A stretch of DNA of 64,000 nucleotides from Limnanthes douglasii subsp. nivea (GCA_036936605.1 JAUPFV010000005.1:157853195-157917194); one strand, 5' to 3'; counted from the stretch's first letter, positions 1 through 12,550 are shown. A program made the numbers and translations. The notes: generated by a model not told the origin, from the letters alone.

Positions 1-653
1 GAACAAAACAAAGTTTTAAATATGAGGTGACATATGATTAGATGCATCAGAATCTAAAATCCACAATAATGAATCGATACAAAAAGTGGAAGACGAGGAC
101 ATACCTGAATGATATGCGGATGTAGACATGCAAAAATTCTTCTAATCAATTCGGTACTTGTAGACTGTATAAAGTTCTTACCATAATAGTAAACTGATTC
201 AGACCATAATAGTAGACTGATTGAAGCTATAGATGTTCCGAACACGATGTCCAAACTTCAACAATAAACGACAATGTTTGCCTCTCGGTCGGACCTTTTG
301 ATTTTGGCTGCACAGATCAGATCCGAAAAATAAAAATTGTATCTCTTCTAATGATTTTATGGCCCGATTATTTTACAAACAATTATTTTTATCGATTAAG
401 TAAAACCCAAAGAAAACAACCCCAAACAACGTTTAATCCCAAAACGAACTCCAAATTTCTAAGAAAAAATATATCCAAAATAACATCAAACAAATCAAAT
501 TGAAGCACAGTAGTAATAAATCCAAAATAAAAGAACTATAAACAAATCTTAACCCCAAAGTGAACTCCAAATTTCTAAGCACAATCAGATCCGAAATAAG
601 ATGAAACAAATCAAATTAAAGTAGAATACCTAAAAAACTCCAAGGATCGAACA
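1..653 (-). mobile_element. Leader region of a second copia-like element, running off the window
   Basis: This stretch lies immediately downstream, on the minus strand, of a primer-binding site at 655-666, so it should be the 5' untranslated leader of an LTR element continuing beyond the window. It holds a direct repeat of about 115 bp period (copies starting near 438 and 553, sharing GAACTCCAAATTTCTAAG and a downstream CAAATCAAATT block). No recognisable coding domain is seen. The assignment is inferred from position only. Confidence 0.4.
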
Positions 654-654
654 C

Positions 655-666
655 GCTCTGATACCA
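655..666 (-). promoter_or_regulatory. Primer-binding site, initiator-Met tRNA type
   Basis: The minus strand reads TGGTATCAGAGC, the standard plant retrotransposon primer-binding site complementary to initiator methionine tRNA. It lies 2 nt from the terminal CA of the adjacent LTR (minus strand), as expected for a real 5' LTR/PBS junction. Confidence 0.75.
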
Positions 667-668
667 TC

Positions 669-1329
669 TGAACAAACAAAGAGACATAGAGAGAGAGAGA
701 GAGAGAGAAAAAAAAAGAGAGAAAAAAAGAAGATCAGAAGCATCTAAGGTTTCTGTCTATTAGAAAATTTATAAATTACATATAGTATAAGCTCATATGT
801 ATAGATAAAATATATGGGTTAATGTGTCTCGGCCTAATATGTATAACAGCACCAACCTCTAACATATGAGATATACATCACCGATACTCTTCTAACCTCC
901 AGACATGCTCATATCAAATGAAATTTAATCATCAAGTAAGGATGTTCCAACAAATCATATTATTCTCATGATAACAAACCTAATTTCATCCAAGAATAAT
1001 AGACATGTCTTCATAAGCTTTGATATATAATGATCATGCCTCTAATATCTAGTACGTAGTGTTCTTGTACATATGTTCCAACTAAGTCCATGCACCCAAG
1101 TTTCAGCAGGTAATGTTCTTGCAGTTTGGTTTTATCAGTTCATTATTTACAATTCTTGTTATAGATCATTCTCTTAGATTTTAACATACATGCCTACAAT
1201 TAATTTTCGCTTGAACTTTTGTTTCACACATATTTAGAGTCTCAACAGTTCTTACACTTAAGTCTCAACAATTCATGCACTTAACTTCCAAAATTTCTTA
1301 CTTCAGTCACTTTGAGCCTACACTTAATG
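669..1329 (-). repeat. Copia-type LTR
   Basis: On the minus strand this segment starts just after a purine-rich tract (about 1330-1343) that follows a copia RNase H remnant, and it ends in CA two bases before the PBS at 655-666. It contains a GA-rich microsatellite at about 685-728. A diverged relative occurs at about 11400-12550, sharing GTAGTGTTCTTG and AAGTC..TGCACC..AAGTTT blocks. The 5' boundary is approximate. Confidence 0.6.
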
Positions 1330-1479
1330 ATTCTCCACCTAGGGTTATAATGATTCTAATATTTGTTTCCCCAATATTCTAACTACTCTTTAATAGAGTC
1401 ATTCATTTGATATATTCCAAACGTTCACAATCTCATCATTGCGTGAATTTTGAAACTAGTGATACCTTGTTTAGAGCAT

Positions 1480-2950
1480 CGTAAAGATTTTCAATACTTG
1501 AATTAATATCCACCTTCACTTGATCTCTCTTTACCACATCCTAGATGAAGTGAAGATTTCTTAGTTTACTCATAGAACTTTGGATTCATCTGCAAGTTAA
1601 AAGCACTAGTATTATCAATAAACAAAGTCATTTCCTACTGTATATTAGTTATCTCACTCAACAATCCCTTTAGAAATACGATTTCCTACATTGATATAAT
1701 AACAACCATATATTTGGCTTCCACAGATGACAAGTTAATAACCTTTTGATGACATGATTTTTAACTAACAAGTCCTTAAAACACAGTAAACATATAATTA
1801 TAACATACTCCAGTATTAATCGAACTCGTTAAATATTTCATGAGCCACTTGAGGTCTTTCCATTGGGGGTTTTATCGATTAGTCATACATTTTTTCAAAC
1901 TATTAATTGAGTATGCTAAATCAGGTATTGTGCATATTATTGTACGCATATTGCTTCCAGTGAGATTAACATATGGTATATCTTGTATGAATTTCTTATC
2001 TTTTATTTCAGTTTGTGCTTGGGTGCTACTAGTTTTGACATATACACCATTGTGAGCTCCAACCTCTCTCGCTTCAAACATACAAAATTTATTGAGAATC
2101 TCTGTATGTATTCTTGTTAATTTTAGAGCATATACCCTCTCAATTTTTTCTTTTTTATTTATATAATCATTTATTTCAAATTCTCTCTTTAGTTGGGCTT
2201 TCATAGTTTTGGTCATCTTCATATAATTTCTAACTATTAGTATGTCATCTATATATAATAGAAATTAAATGTGTTTCTCTATGAGTTTTCTCTATTTAAA
2301 TACAAAAAATATTCATAATAATCCCTCGTATAATTGATCGACTTCATAAAATAATCAAATGTCTTGTTCCGATGTCTTGGTGATTGTTTCGGCCCATATA
2401 AAGGTATATTCAACAAATACACTTTTCATTCCTTTCATTCTTCAAAACCATGAGGCTGACTCGTGTCAATAGTATCCTCTAGTTCACCATGTAAGACGGA
2501 AATATTAACATGTATTTGATATAACTTAATATCAAATATAGCAACAATTGAGAACATAACCCTTATTGAGGTTTTTTTTTCAAAATTGATGATAAAATCT
2601 CACTAAAACTAACATATTTATTTTACGTGAAGCCCTTAGCCACCAGTCTAGATTTGTACCTAGATAATTCAATTAATGAATACCTTGAATTCTCTTGAAT
2701 ATTCGTTTACATCTAACAAGCTTATGTTGATTTGGCTAGTCCATAAGAATCTAAGTGTCATTCGTCTTTATATAACTTATTTATTCCCTTATGATCCTCA
2801 ACCAGTTCGGCTTATCATTGTCCTTCATAACATCGTGATAAATCTCAGTTTCAAGAACATCTCTACATATTTCACTCGATAAATAATTACATATAATATT
2901 AAAAAGTTTGTACATTTGGGCAGGCTTCATAGGTCTTCGTGCTTTATCCA
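1480..2950 (-). pseudogene. Copia reverse transcriptase and RNase H remnant
   Basis: This encoded the polymerase and RNase H domains that copy the element RNA into DNA. The minus strand shows HGELEDTI then QPHGFEE near 2540-2450, YGPKQSPRHRNKTFDYF near 2400-2350, and the catalytic motif as LLYIDDILIV near 2270-2240. The longest open piece, 116 codons at 2222-1872, starts MKAQLKREFE after a short lead and ends with an IPDLAYS-type block typical of the copia RT C-terminus. RNase H remains follow at about 1740-1560 (SSVEAKYM, KGLLSEITN, FIDNTSAF). Stops and frameshifts interrupt it throughout, so it is not functional. Confidence 0.8.
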
Positions 2951-3059
2951 TCACCAACTAATAACTGTAAGTTTCATCATATTTATCTTTAGTCTAAACA
3001 TATGAAGGTTTTGGAACATAAAACTCTCGACCACTATTTAACTAATGCAATGGCTAAAC

Positions 3060-4010
3060 TTCCTCTGTATAGGCTGAACCTTAACCGAGTCTGAAATCTC
3101 CTTCGACGCATCCTTAGTCTTACTCTTTTGTTTATACCCTATATCAACTTTATTTCCCTTCTTAACAATGCTAGGTTTAGTTTCCACATGTTTCAACAAT
3201 CTATAATATCTTCATTAAATATTACATCTCGACTAATTAAATATTTATGACTCCAGGTTTTGGACACCATAACTTATACCCTTTTACTCATTTTGGATAT
3301 CCGATGAACAAACATGTTATGACTCTCGAATGAATATTTTCTTTCTCACATGTGTGTAGGCAGCACATCCAACACTTTCAAATCTTCAAGCACTAGTTTA
3401 TTTTTAGTCTATTTCTCTTATGTACACTTAAACTTCAACATCAAATATAGAATCATATACATGATGTATGCAGTTGTCTTAACAGCTTCTCTTAATAACT
3501 TACGGTCCATTCTAGTTCTCATAAGCATACACTTACCCTTTTCCAGTAAGGTTCGGTTCATCATTTCAGCAAACCTATTTTTTTAAGATTTCCTTTTAAG
3601 GTTATGAGTCTTGTAATAAACAATATCTAATGAATGGTTCATTTACATATTCTAAGTCATTTTCAATCATCAACTTCTTCAACATATTTCAATTTTGATT
3701 CCTCGCCAACTTATTTTAGTCATTTAAAGCATCAAATGCTTCAGTTTTGCTCTTAAAAATTGTAACTCATACTTTATTGGAATAGTCATCAATTAGAGAC
3801 ATAAACCTAGCACCTTTGTAGGATATCTCGCGAGTCCCCAAAGATCAGAATGTACATATACATACACATTATAAGTTGTACAGTCGATGGGCATGAACTC
3901 AACCATCTTACTTATACCCATCGTTAATTCTCAGAGAAGCATAACTTTTGAACTTTTTTACCATCTAACAACTCATGTTTGTTAAGATTATTATGTTGTT
4001 TCTCACTTAA
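3060..4010 (-). pseudogene. Copia integrase remnant
   Basis: This was the integrase core that inserts element cDNA. The minus strand shows FMSLIDDYSNKV near 3810-3780 (usual FVTFIDDYSRK), then KKLMIENDLECVNEPF (usual LRTDNGLEF) near 3680-3630, then RTLLEKGKCML and a TAYMMYM block matching the copia (RTLLERARCM..) region, followed by remnants of the C-terminal part. The usual TDN catalytic aspartate context reads IEND here. Several stops are present. The order INT then RT supports copia. Confidence 0.75.
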
Positions 4011-4289
4011 ATATCCTAAAATCATATGCCACAACTTAGTTGAATATCTTTATACACTATATACACCTTCAACCATTACATATCATTCACGAACTAAAAT
4101 ATCATTAGTCTTATATGATTTTATAAAAGCTAGTATCCTTCCTCAATCTATCATATTTACCCTGATAATTAAACCCTTCATCATCTAACATTCCAATATA
4201 AAAGGTTACATTTAACTATAAGGACATACCTCATATTTGTTATCAATTTCTCAAGCTTATATACAATTTGAACTGAACTTTCCCCATTC

Positions 4290-4760
4290 TCTTCACAACA
4301 TAAAGCTTATCATTTTGTAGTATGACGTTGCCACCATCAAATAATTTTAGATATTCAAACCAATGTTTGTTGGGAATCATGTGTAATGAAGCTCTTTAGT
4401 CTAAAAACCACTTGTTATTGTACCTACAAGTTGAAGCCTATTTAATTTCAGACTTCTATTTATAATGTCTATTATTTCTCTCTAGGAAGCTCTTGCTGAT
4501 ATGACATTCTTTCTTGGAGCACCAATATCTCACCTTAAAACCACTGAAAAATCTCATCGATTAGAACCTAAAGTTTCCTCTCTCCTTGTTTGAGTCTTGT
4601 ATTTCAGTCATTACCCTCATAATTAGTCCTAGAGCATCTGAGTCATTGTTCACATCAGTTTTCCTCTGAAGATATTTTGACTTCAGAGAACGTTTAACTT
4701 TAAACATCATAAATAAATCTTTGTCATAGAGAATTATGTCAACAAAGTGAATTTACACAT
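4290..4760 (-). pseudogene. Copia gag zinc knuckle and protease remnant
   Basis: On the minus strand a zinc-knuckle-like segment reads RYWCSKKECHISKSF near 4540-4490 (family pattern C-x2-C-x4-H-x4-C, degraded). About 80 bases further comes WFLD-stop-RASLHMIPNKHWF near 4420-4370, recognisable as the copia protease WxLDTGASxHM block, with the catalytic DTGA destroyed (D, stop, R, A). The motif DGGNVILQNDKLYVV follows. Gag would have packaged RNA and protease would have cut the polyprotein. Clearly inactive. Confidence 0.7.
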
Positions 4761-5143
4761 TTGACCGAGAACTTAAAATTATTATTGCTTGATTTTCATC
4801 TTCTACTTTGACTCCAACTACATTCAAATAAAAAATGATTATATTTACAGCATTCAAATTTCTTTATATCTCTTTGCTACCATCTGTTTCCAACGTATGT
4901 AACTTTTTCTTGAGATATAGTTTAATAAAATAATAATTATTTAGTCTTTAGGTCAGGCTTTAAACCGTTTTTTTTTTGCATGTATGATTCTTATAGGACA
5001 AATTCTACAAGGGATATTTGTATTTATAGGCCATTAGTGACAAGAAGGTATACATTGATAATTATAAATATGACTTATCACACCACTTTCTGCGGGTGAA
5101 CATTTGTTATTGTATTTCAGGGGATTAAATATTCTATCTCTAC

Positions 5144-5203
5144 CTATTCTATCTACCAAATATAAAATCAACGTATTCTATCTACCAAATATAAAATCAG
5201 CAC
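5144..5203. repeat. 30-bp direct repeat, two copies
   Basis: Two copies of a unit beginning TATTCTATCTACCAAATAT start at 5144 and 5174. It is a short local tandem duplication near the junction between the copia remnant and the gypsy remnant. Confidence 0.8.
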
Positions 5204-6199
5204 ACATGTGAAATATATTTGTTCAAAGCACCATTAACACACATAGACTCATCAGTGGTGACCATATTGAGAGTTACTTTTCAGCTGTTACCCCAAAAAT
5301 TCTTTTTCAAAACCAGGAATCTGAATTAACTGGCACCCTATGTTTCTTCTGAATCGTATTACATTATCATGGCTACTCAATGATCATCGGGTACATATCT
5401 CACCCCCGGCGAGTGAGGTTGTACAAGAAGGATTGGGAAACCCTCTCAACTTAACTATTTCACAAGCTCATGTATAGAAGTAGAGACAACAACTATTGGT
5501 CGAAGTTGCAACACTTTGAGCCAAAAAAGAAACATTGACCAAATTGGTTGCCCTCCGGGTTGAGAAGGACTCTTTAGCCTACAAGCGTACGGATGTCATG
5601 TTCGAGGACCATATCGAGACAAGTTCTGAAACGATAGAAGTAGATGACATTTATTTCAAAGATTCTTTATGGACCGAACATGTTCATAGTGGCTTACCGG
5701 GTAATATATCATTAATTATCTCTTATGATCAGTGATAGAAAGGAATATTTGTCTCCTCCCAAGAGAAGGAACCACCTAAAAAATCATTAGTGTACTAGAC
5801 GTTGGCATCATTCGAGATCGAGAAGGTGACGAAATCTAGAAGAGAGTCACAAAGGGACCGCAATGCTGATTATAGGAAGGAAGCGTAAGATATCACGACT
5901 ATGACTGTAGATGTTGACTGGATTGATCTCGATCCAGAAAATCAGCAGTAAGCTTAAGGTCCTCAAAGTATACTTCTTCATGAGACTCAGCAACAAGTAC
6001 ACCCTTTAACTCTAGGGCCGTAGGTTGGGTTTCAGCCTATAGAGTGGAACGCCGTGGTATACCAGCACACATATATGGGACAAGGACTAGGGTATAAAAG
6101 CCCAACACCAATGTTTCATATTAGGTTGTAGTACCATGTGGACTCTTACTTAGATATGGTTAATAGGTTGAAAAATTCTTTCAATAGTCAAGGTTACAT

Positions 6200-6790
6200 A
6201 AAAAATGTTTCTATTTTAATTTGATAGATTAAGATGGTTGAGTTGTCGTGAAAATTTGATATCCATAAGATGGAGAATTACAACATAACTAGTGATCTAG
6301 AGCACTATATTAAATAATTGGAAATGTCGTGATAAATTTCCATGATGACGATCGACTATGGTGTCAAGATTTAATAATGACCTTCAAGGGTAATGCTTTG
6401 ACATGGTTTAACCAGTTTGCCTCAAGGTATATTACTACTTGATATATGATATGGACACTCTTCATACATCAGTTTGTTGGGAGTAAGGTAAAAATGGATC
6501 GTGGTGATATATCATGCACTACGAGAAACAGAACATGGAGAGTCTTAAGGTTTACATTTTGTTATTTTACCAAGACCCATCTCGATTATTACATCGATGG
6601 TGTATATTATGCTTGGTAAACACAAGGACTTATCCTAAGTATATTGGCCAAGGAGATTATAAGAAAGAAGACTTTGACGTTTAACTCTGCTGGCATAAGT
6701 AGAACCACACATCAATTGAGGAGACTATGCATCATTCATTGATTCGAGGATATCAAAATCGTCAAAAATACTAGCATCAATTTCAATAAT
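6200..6790 (+). pseudogene. Gypsy gag remnant
   Basis: The best-preserved piece, near 6380-6500, reads TFKGNALTWFNQFASRYI and, after a stop, FIHQFVGSKVKM. This matches the plant gypsy gag core (usual AxxWFxxL..SIxSWxxLxxxFxxxF). Gag forms the virus-like particle. Multiple stops make it non-functional. Zinc-knuckle residues were not seen. Confidence 0.65.
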
Positions 6791-8569
6791 CATATCAACT
6801 ACATGCAAGGCATCTCAGATAGTTCAATAAAAAAAAATCAAATATCATATTTGTTTACCTATCGTAGCACCAATTCAGTCTTGGTTGCTTTGAGTTCATA
6901 ACTAGAAGCATATATACAGTATGCTCCAAGTTGAAGTGAGACGTCAATCGAAGGTTGAGATGATCGAAGAAATAAACCGGTGAGACAAGAAAACTTCACT
7001 GATCTGACAAAGAGTGTAGCAAAAATATTCTATAAAGCTGAGTTCCAAGTGCAATTCAGGCCTCCTCCCCTAATGACTAAACCCCAAAAAGACATAAGTT
7101 ATAAGTTTTACAAGAAAAACAATAACATTAGTCATTAAACAAGATATTTCATAACATTGAAGGGGAAATTCAAATCTTGATCGATAATGGTAAATTTCTA
7201 AAGTATGTGAGGAATAAAAATGTGACATAGAGAAACGCTGGCAATGGATTTAGTTCATCCAGAGCTGGTGGATCATGGACTCGAATGAATGTTCCAAAGA
7301 ATAAGAACGATAAAATGATGATTGTTGGCCAATAAAAGACAACATATGACTTAAAAAATAAATATATGGATGTAAACCCAGGCTATCATGTGGTATGAGC
7401 GATCTCGGAAGGAAAGTATATTTATTCGGACCCCTGAATTCCATATGATTTGTGTCATATCATGCGAGGATGATCTAAGTGGTTATTTGGAGCTTCTGAC
7501 TATTATTGGGGGATATTATGTTTCTAAAATCACCAATTCATCTGGAAAGAGACATGCGAGAAGCCTAAAAGCATAATTCAAATGAACAATATCTCTTCAT
7601 CTCAACTTGACTTTATATACTTCTATTATTTTCAAAGATGATGATATCTGAGAAATTATTGGCTTGCATGAGGAATTCATATTGATAAACTCCTCGGTGG
7701 TAAGAGAGGAGATCTAGAGGATCCTAATAGTTACCAAAACTTCAGAAAATTATTTTAAAATAAATAAATTACTATAGCATGAGGATCCTACCGATTATGC
7801 ATCGATCATATACAATAGTTGTTGGTTTCACGGGGGCAGGTGAACATATTTCTAGAGATTTCAAGACATATGTAATCCTTGATAAGGTCTAATTTTAGAA
7901 AATGATCCAAGTACTTTTCATGGTGGTAGATCACCCAAATTCTCATAATGCAATTTTTATAGGTTTTATCTTGACTTAATGCATGACATCGACTCGACAA
8001 TCCATAAGTTTTTCAAATATGTGTTAGAATACAAAGTAAGGGTGATACCAAGCAATCAAAAGATTGATAAGGAGTGTCATGTAACATCTTTAACACTAAA
8101 AACAATAAAAGAAAGATGCTAAGAAAAAAGACATAAAAAAGAAACAATAAAATAGACAAATAGGAGTTTGTGTGGCCTTTGGTGGGGGTAATAATAGTTG
8201 ATGATCCCATACCTCATCTTTGTCGTACCATGAGAGAATGTTGAAGTGCGTCATTATGAAGAATGAAATATTTTAAAAAATTAACACTAGATTGTCTTGA
8301 CCTTCGAGAGGTGATTTAATTAGGTTTTTAACAAAGAATCTAGATATGTTTTCTTAGTCTAAAAAAGATGTAACTAGGGTTCTATTAGAGATTATCAGTC
8401 ACATATTTTTTGTTAGTCTGAACGCAAGGCTAGTGTAAAAAATATGAGATATTTCTCTGTTGAAATATTTACAGCCATAGTAGCTAAAATGGATATACTG
8501 GCAAGTTTTGGACACATTCAAGAATCCAAATATACAACATAAAATGTTAGTGAAGAAGAAGAATGTAAG

Positions 8570-9990
8570 TTGACAAATGTGGGGTGATTTCAAAGATCTC
8601 AACAAGGCTTATGCAAAGGATCATTTTATAATTTTTATGGTGCATTAGTTGGTATATTCAACCATAGGTAAAAAACTCACATCCTTAATGGATTCTTATT
8701 CTGGTTACAATCAAATTCAAGTGCATCATCCAGATCAATAGTGTATTACCTCTGCCATCAAACGAGACATGTTTTGTTATAAATTTATGTCATTTGGGTT
8801 AAAAATAGCAAAGCAAATTATCAAAGGCTGGTCAACAACGCTTATTGATATCATATTTAGGAACATCGAGTTATACATCGATGAAATGTGGGTAAAGAGT
8901 AACGAGGATTTAAAGAACATCATTGATCTGGTAGAGACCTTAAAACATTTGAGGGTCGTGAACTTAATGCTCAATCCAGAAAAGTGAATCTTTTGGGTTC
9001 ATCATAGGAAGTTCCTACGTTATCTAGTTAGTGAGAAAGTCTATAAGTTGGACCCATCGCAATGAAATTCTTTGGCCTCTATGACACCACGCGAACGCTA
9101 AAAGAAATGCAAGTATTAACGGCTAGTCTCGCAGCTTTTAACTATTTTGTCTCTAGCTCTTCGGAAAAGTGTGCCTTATTCTTTCTGGTTTCAAGAAAAG
9201 CTACTAAGTGCTAATGGACCGAAGAATATGATAATGCTTTCGAACAGATAAAGCATAATATGACTTCTCCATATACATTATCAAATCTTACTTTGGAAGA
9301 GACTTTGTATGTTTACGCGACAGTTTCCAAGTATAGTGTAATTGCAGTTTTAATAAGGAAGATGGGAACTACCGGAAGTCCGTTTGTTATGTGAGGAAAA
9401 TCCTTTTATCAGCCAAAATGCAGTACCTTCAGCTAGAAAAATTAGTTTTGTCTTTGATTTTTGCATCAACGAAGATGTGATTGTACTTCAAGGGGCACTC
9501 TATTATGGTTCAGACCTCTTTTCCTCTTCGAAATATTACACTAGATGATCGGTAGAATTTGGGGAATTTGATATATCATACAAGCAAATAACAACCATTA
9601 AAGCTTAGGATTTGGCTGGTTGTTTTACAAAGTACCCCACGGAAATACTTGAACCATCATGTAAGACTTTCAATCCAAAACGATTGGTACGAACTGATGG
9701 GGGTTGAATATCTCAGGGTGTCGATTGGTAGTATAATTAATATCCCATTTAGAAAGAGAAATGGGTCAATCAATACAGTTTGGTTTTCAAACATCGAACT
9801 ATAAAGAGGAGTATGAGGCTGCTATAACATGACTTTGTCTGACACATATTTGCAAGGAAGGGAAGGTTCATTTAATCAGTAACTCTCGAGTTTTGATCAA
9901 CCATGCTTTGGGATAGGTGGAGGCTCACAAAGGGTACTTTTTAAAATACTTGAAGGTTTGAAAGATTCAAGCATATATGTTCAACAATGT
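8570..9990 (+). pseudogene. Gypsy reverse transcriptase and RNase H remnant
   Basis: The plus strand reads DFKDLNKAYAKDHF at about 8585 (usual DFRDLNKAxPKDxF), then SLMDSYSGYNQIQVH, CYKFMSFGLK and the catalytic block YIDEMWVKS near 8873-8900. The usual second catalytic aspartate of Y-x-D-D is glutamate here. RNase H/connection motifs follow (LMLNPEK, a GYLVSEKG-like block, TASLAAFNYFVSSSSEKC, LYVYATVSKYSV). There are frameshifts and stops at several points. It copied element RNA to DNA when active. Confidence 0.8.
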
Positions 9991-10099
9991 TTAATATGAG
10001 AAAGATCCGAGGGATGAAAAATCTTTGGTGGATTATTGGGCTTTAATTTATAGTCGATTTTTTTCATTAAACTTTAATAATATCTACCAAAACCCGGAA

Positions 10100-10860
10100 T
10101 TAGTCGCGTCGTTCCTCAATTAGATCCACTAAAATTTGTCACTCCTTAATATTAGTTTCCTTTGAGTAGTGTTTAATTCTGTTACGAGGGATGGTGATCT
10201 CTATGAGGACCGCATCATTAATATTCGTCGGTGGTAGACCCGGGGTCGTTCTATATGCTCAAAAGACCTCGACTAGTTTATCGAGCCATTTTTCTTTAAT
10301 GCCAATAATCATTTTCTTTATGCCATTGATGATGGTTTAATTTTTCACTTCCAATTGACTATTTCATTGGGTGTAATATGGATTTGAAAAATATTATTCC
10401 ACCAAATATCTTTTACAAAACATTGCCATTACCTTATTTTGAGACCCAGGTGGATTGTTTGTCATCAAGTTGCATGTGATATATAACCTGGATATGATTT
10501 GAGTTTGCAAGAAATCATTAGGACCTTGTCTTGTACAAAGCTTTTGCTCGACCTATTTTATAAATTAGTCGACAAGCACTACCAAATATTTTTGTTTGCA
10601 TATGGCCATGGGTATCAATCACACTAAGTCGATCCACCATTTATAAAGTAGTCGACGGGTATTGTTAACATGCATGATATTCTTGCACGACTTCATTGAC
10701 ATCCGTTGGTAGCTTGGGAGAGTAAAAACTCATAAACATAAAATACTTTATTAGACTTCAGTGTCCATAGTGTAGCCCATTGACCGCTTTGTGCAGGTCC
10801 TTAAGAATGAAAATGGATTCTTCTATGTTCAGAAAATATAACATTGGTGGTGTAGCTTTC
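10100..10860 (-). pseudogene. Gypsy integrase remnant, inverted relative to the adjacent RT
   Basis: On the minus strand, starting near 10850, an HHCC zinc-binding-like segment can be followed (LHKAVNGLHYGH..., EYHACQQY), then KYLVVLVDYF-like core near 10600, YFSNPYYTQ near 10390 with NSQLEVKN (usual NGQxEVxN), and IKEKWLDKLVEV with WAYRTTPG near 10290-10240, then EITIPRNRIKHYSKE. These are the Ty3/gypsy integrase blocks in order. Several stops occur. It lies right after the plus-strand RT remnant F but in the opposite orientation. Confidence 0.75.
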
Positions 10861-10869
10861 TTTTTTGTT

Positions 10870-11400
10870 AGCCGTCATTAAGCACTTCATATTTTACCGT
10901 TCGTATATTTAGTGCTTGGGCCTCAGCTTTCCCTCTTAATGTAAATGGCTTCTCTCAAAGTACGTCATTTCCTGATCTCAATATCAAAGCACTATGAACC
11001 TTAGGTAACACAACTACATAAACTTCTCCATCAACTCTCTCATCAATGGCAATAGACAACCCTTATGTATTAAAAATACTTATATTTATTCTCCATAAAT
11101 TAAAATAATTTTCTCTATTTAATTTATCAAGATCAAACTTTATGGAGCTTATCTTTATGATTTTTTGCTTGATTTTTTATAAGATTTAATTCGATACACT
11201 CAAGATATGAATTTCCATGTTCTCCTTTGTGTTTATCACCCATAATAATATTTTTATGAATCATCCTTACTCAACACGCTATTTTCTGGGGAAAATCAAG
11301 CAAGAATATTTAAAATTTGAGTTGATTGGAAATCATATTATTAAAGTCTTCCATAAGTTGCCCGAGACTTCGGCTAAACTGGTGCGAGTTTCACATTAAT
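10870..11400. other. Unassigned AT-rich spacer
   Basis: Between the inverted integrase and the copia-LTR-like segment I find only short open frames (for example about 60 codons at 11217-11399, plus strand) without a recognisable domain. Probably decayed retroelement sequence. Confidence 0.4.
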
Positions 11401-12550
11401 TTTATATGAAAGAAATATTCAAAGAAACTCTCAAACACAACTAAGACCATCATTCTTCTTTTGTTCCAAAGCTTTATAAGTTTTCATGATGAACTATAAT
11501 TATTCAGTGTTTCTCTCAGTTTTTACTCTCAATAAGTTCCCTAACTTTGTTACTCTCTTGAAAACCCATAAAATCTCTTTTTTCTCTAACAACTTGAGAC
11601 TCTACTCATGCTATTATCTCAATACAAAAGTTGCTTCATAGTTATTGCTTTTATTTATAAAACCAAATGATGAGTGATATAATATTCCAGACTCACAATA
11701 ACAATTGACAGTTTGTTCCTACAAACAACTGAGATTTAGTGTCTGCAAATACCATGACATCTGTACTGGCCTATATTATCTAACAAGTAGTGGCATAAAT
11801 CTTTGATATATAACATCTGCATCACCAATATTATTATGACCTTTAGAGACGTTCATATCAAAATAACTTTAATCAATAGTTGAGGATGTTTCGTCAATTC
11901 AAATTCTTCTAATAATAACAAATATTTATATACAATAGAATTATCTTCAGAAGCTTTGGCATGTAATGATTTTACCCTAATTTAAAGCATGTAGTGTTCT
12001 TGCACTTAGGTTCCAGTAACTAAGTCTCTGCACCTAAGTTTCAACATGTAATGTTCATGCACTTCAGTTCTAATACTTTTTTATTTAGAAGTTCTGGCAT
12101 AACTCATTCTCTTAGGTTCCAATAGATGTCCCTGCATCACCTATACTATTATGACATTTAAGGACTTTCATATCAAATGCATTTCAATCAACAATTGAGG
12201 ATGTTATATCAATTCAAATTCTTCTCATAATAATAACAAATATTTATATACAATAGAAGTATATTCAGAAGCTTTTGCATGTAATGATTTTACCCTTAAT
12301 TTATAGCATGTAGTGTTCTTGCACTTAGGTTTCAGTAACTAAGTCTCTGCACCCAAGTTTTAGCATGTAATGTTCATGTACTTCAGTTCTAATACTTTCT
12401 TATTTAGAATTTTTGGCATAACTCATTTCCTTTGGTTCCAATAAACGTTTATGCACCTAAGTCTTTATTGAGCTCATTTCATCCATACTTTAGAGTATGA
12501 GTAGATCATACACATAAGTCTAAAATATTCATTTACTTAAGCTACACCAG
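11400..12550 (-). repeat. Copia-LTR-like segment with internal duplication
   Basis: The segment resembles the LTR at 669-1329 in the order and spelling of several blocks (CATATCAAA..AATC, GAGGATGTT, GTAGTGTTCTTGCAC, CACC(T/C)AAGTTT). It could be the displaced 5' LTR of the copia element at 1330-5000, or a fragment of another member of the family. No PBS could be found at its lower end, so the boundaries are uncertain. Confidence 0.5.
11817..12447. repeat. 315-bp tandem duplication inside the LTR-like segment
   Basis: Two copies beginning CTGCATCACC start at 11817 and 12132 and run in parallel through ATATTTATATACAATAGAA, GTAATGATTTTACCCT and AACTAAGTCTCTGCACC. They differ by scattered substitutions and small indels, so the duplication is old. 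Confidence 0.85.

Larger units (their letters stand above)
1330..5000 (-). mobile_element. Ty1/copia retrotransposon internal region, degenerate
   Basis: Read on the minus strand from 5000 to 1330, fragments appear in the Ty1/copia order: gag zinc-knuckle remnant, protease, integrase, reverse transcriptase, RNase H, then a purine-rich tract and LTR. INT preceding RT identifies Ty1/copia. All domains are broken by stops and frameshifts. The 5' LTR is not adjacent; the LTR-like sequence at 11400-12550 is a candidate, which would make the intervening gypsy material a later insertion. Confidence 0.8.
5400..10080 (+). mobile_element. Ty3/gypsy remnant F (gag to RNase H)
   Basis: A plus-strand Ty3/gypsy remnant with gag at about 6200-6790 and RT/RNase H at about 8570-9990. 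No LTRs were identified. The stretch 5400-6200 holds a decayed gag N-terminal or leader region, and 6800-8560 should be protease and spacer but shows no clear motif. The expected plus-strand integrase is absent; an integrase remnant on the opposite strand follows at 10100-10860. Confidence 0.65.
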
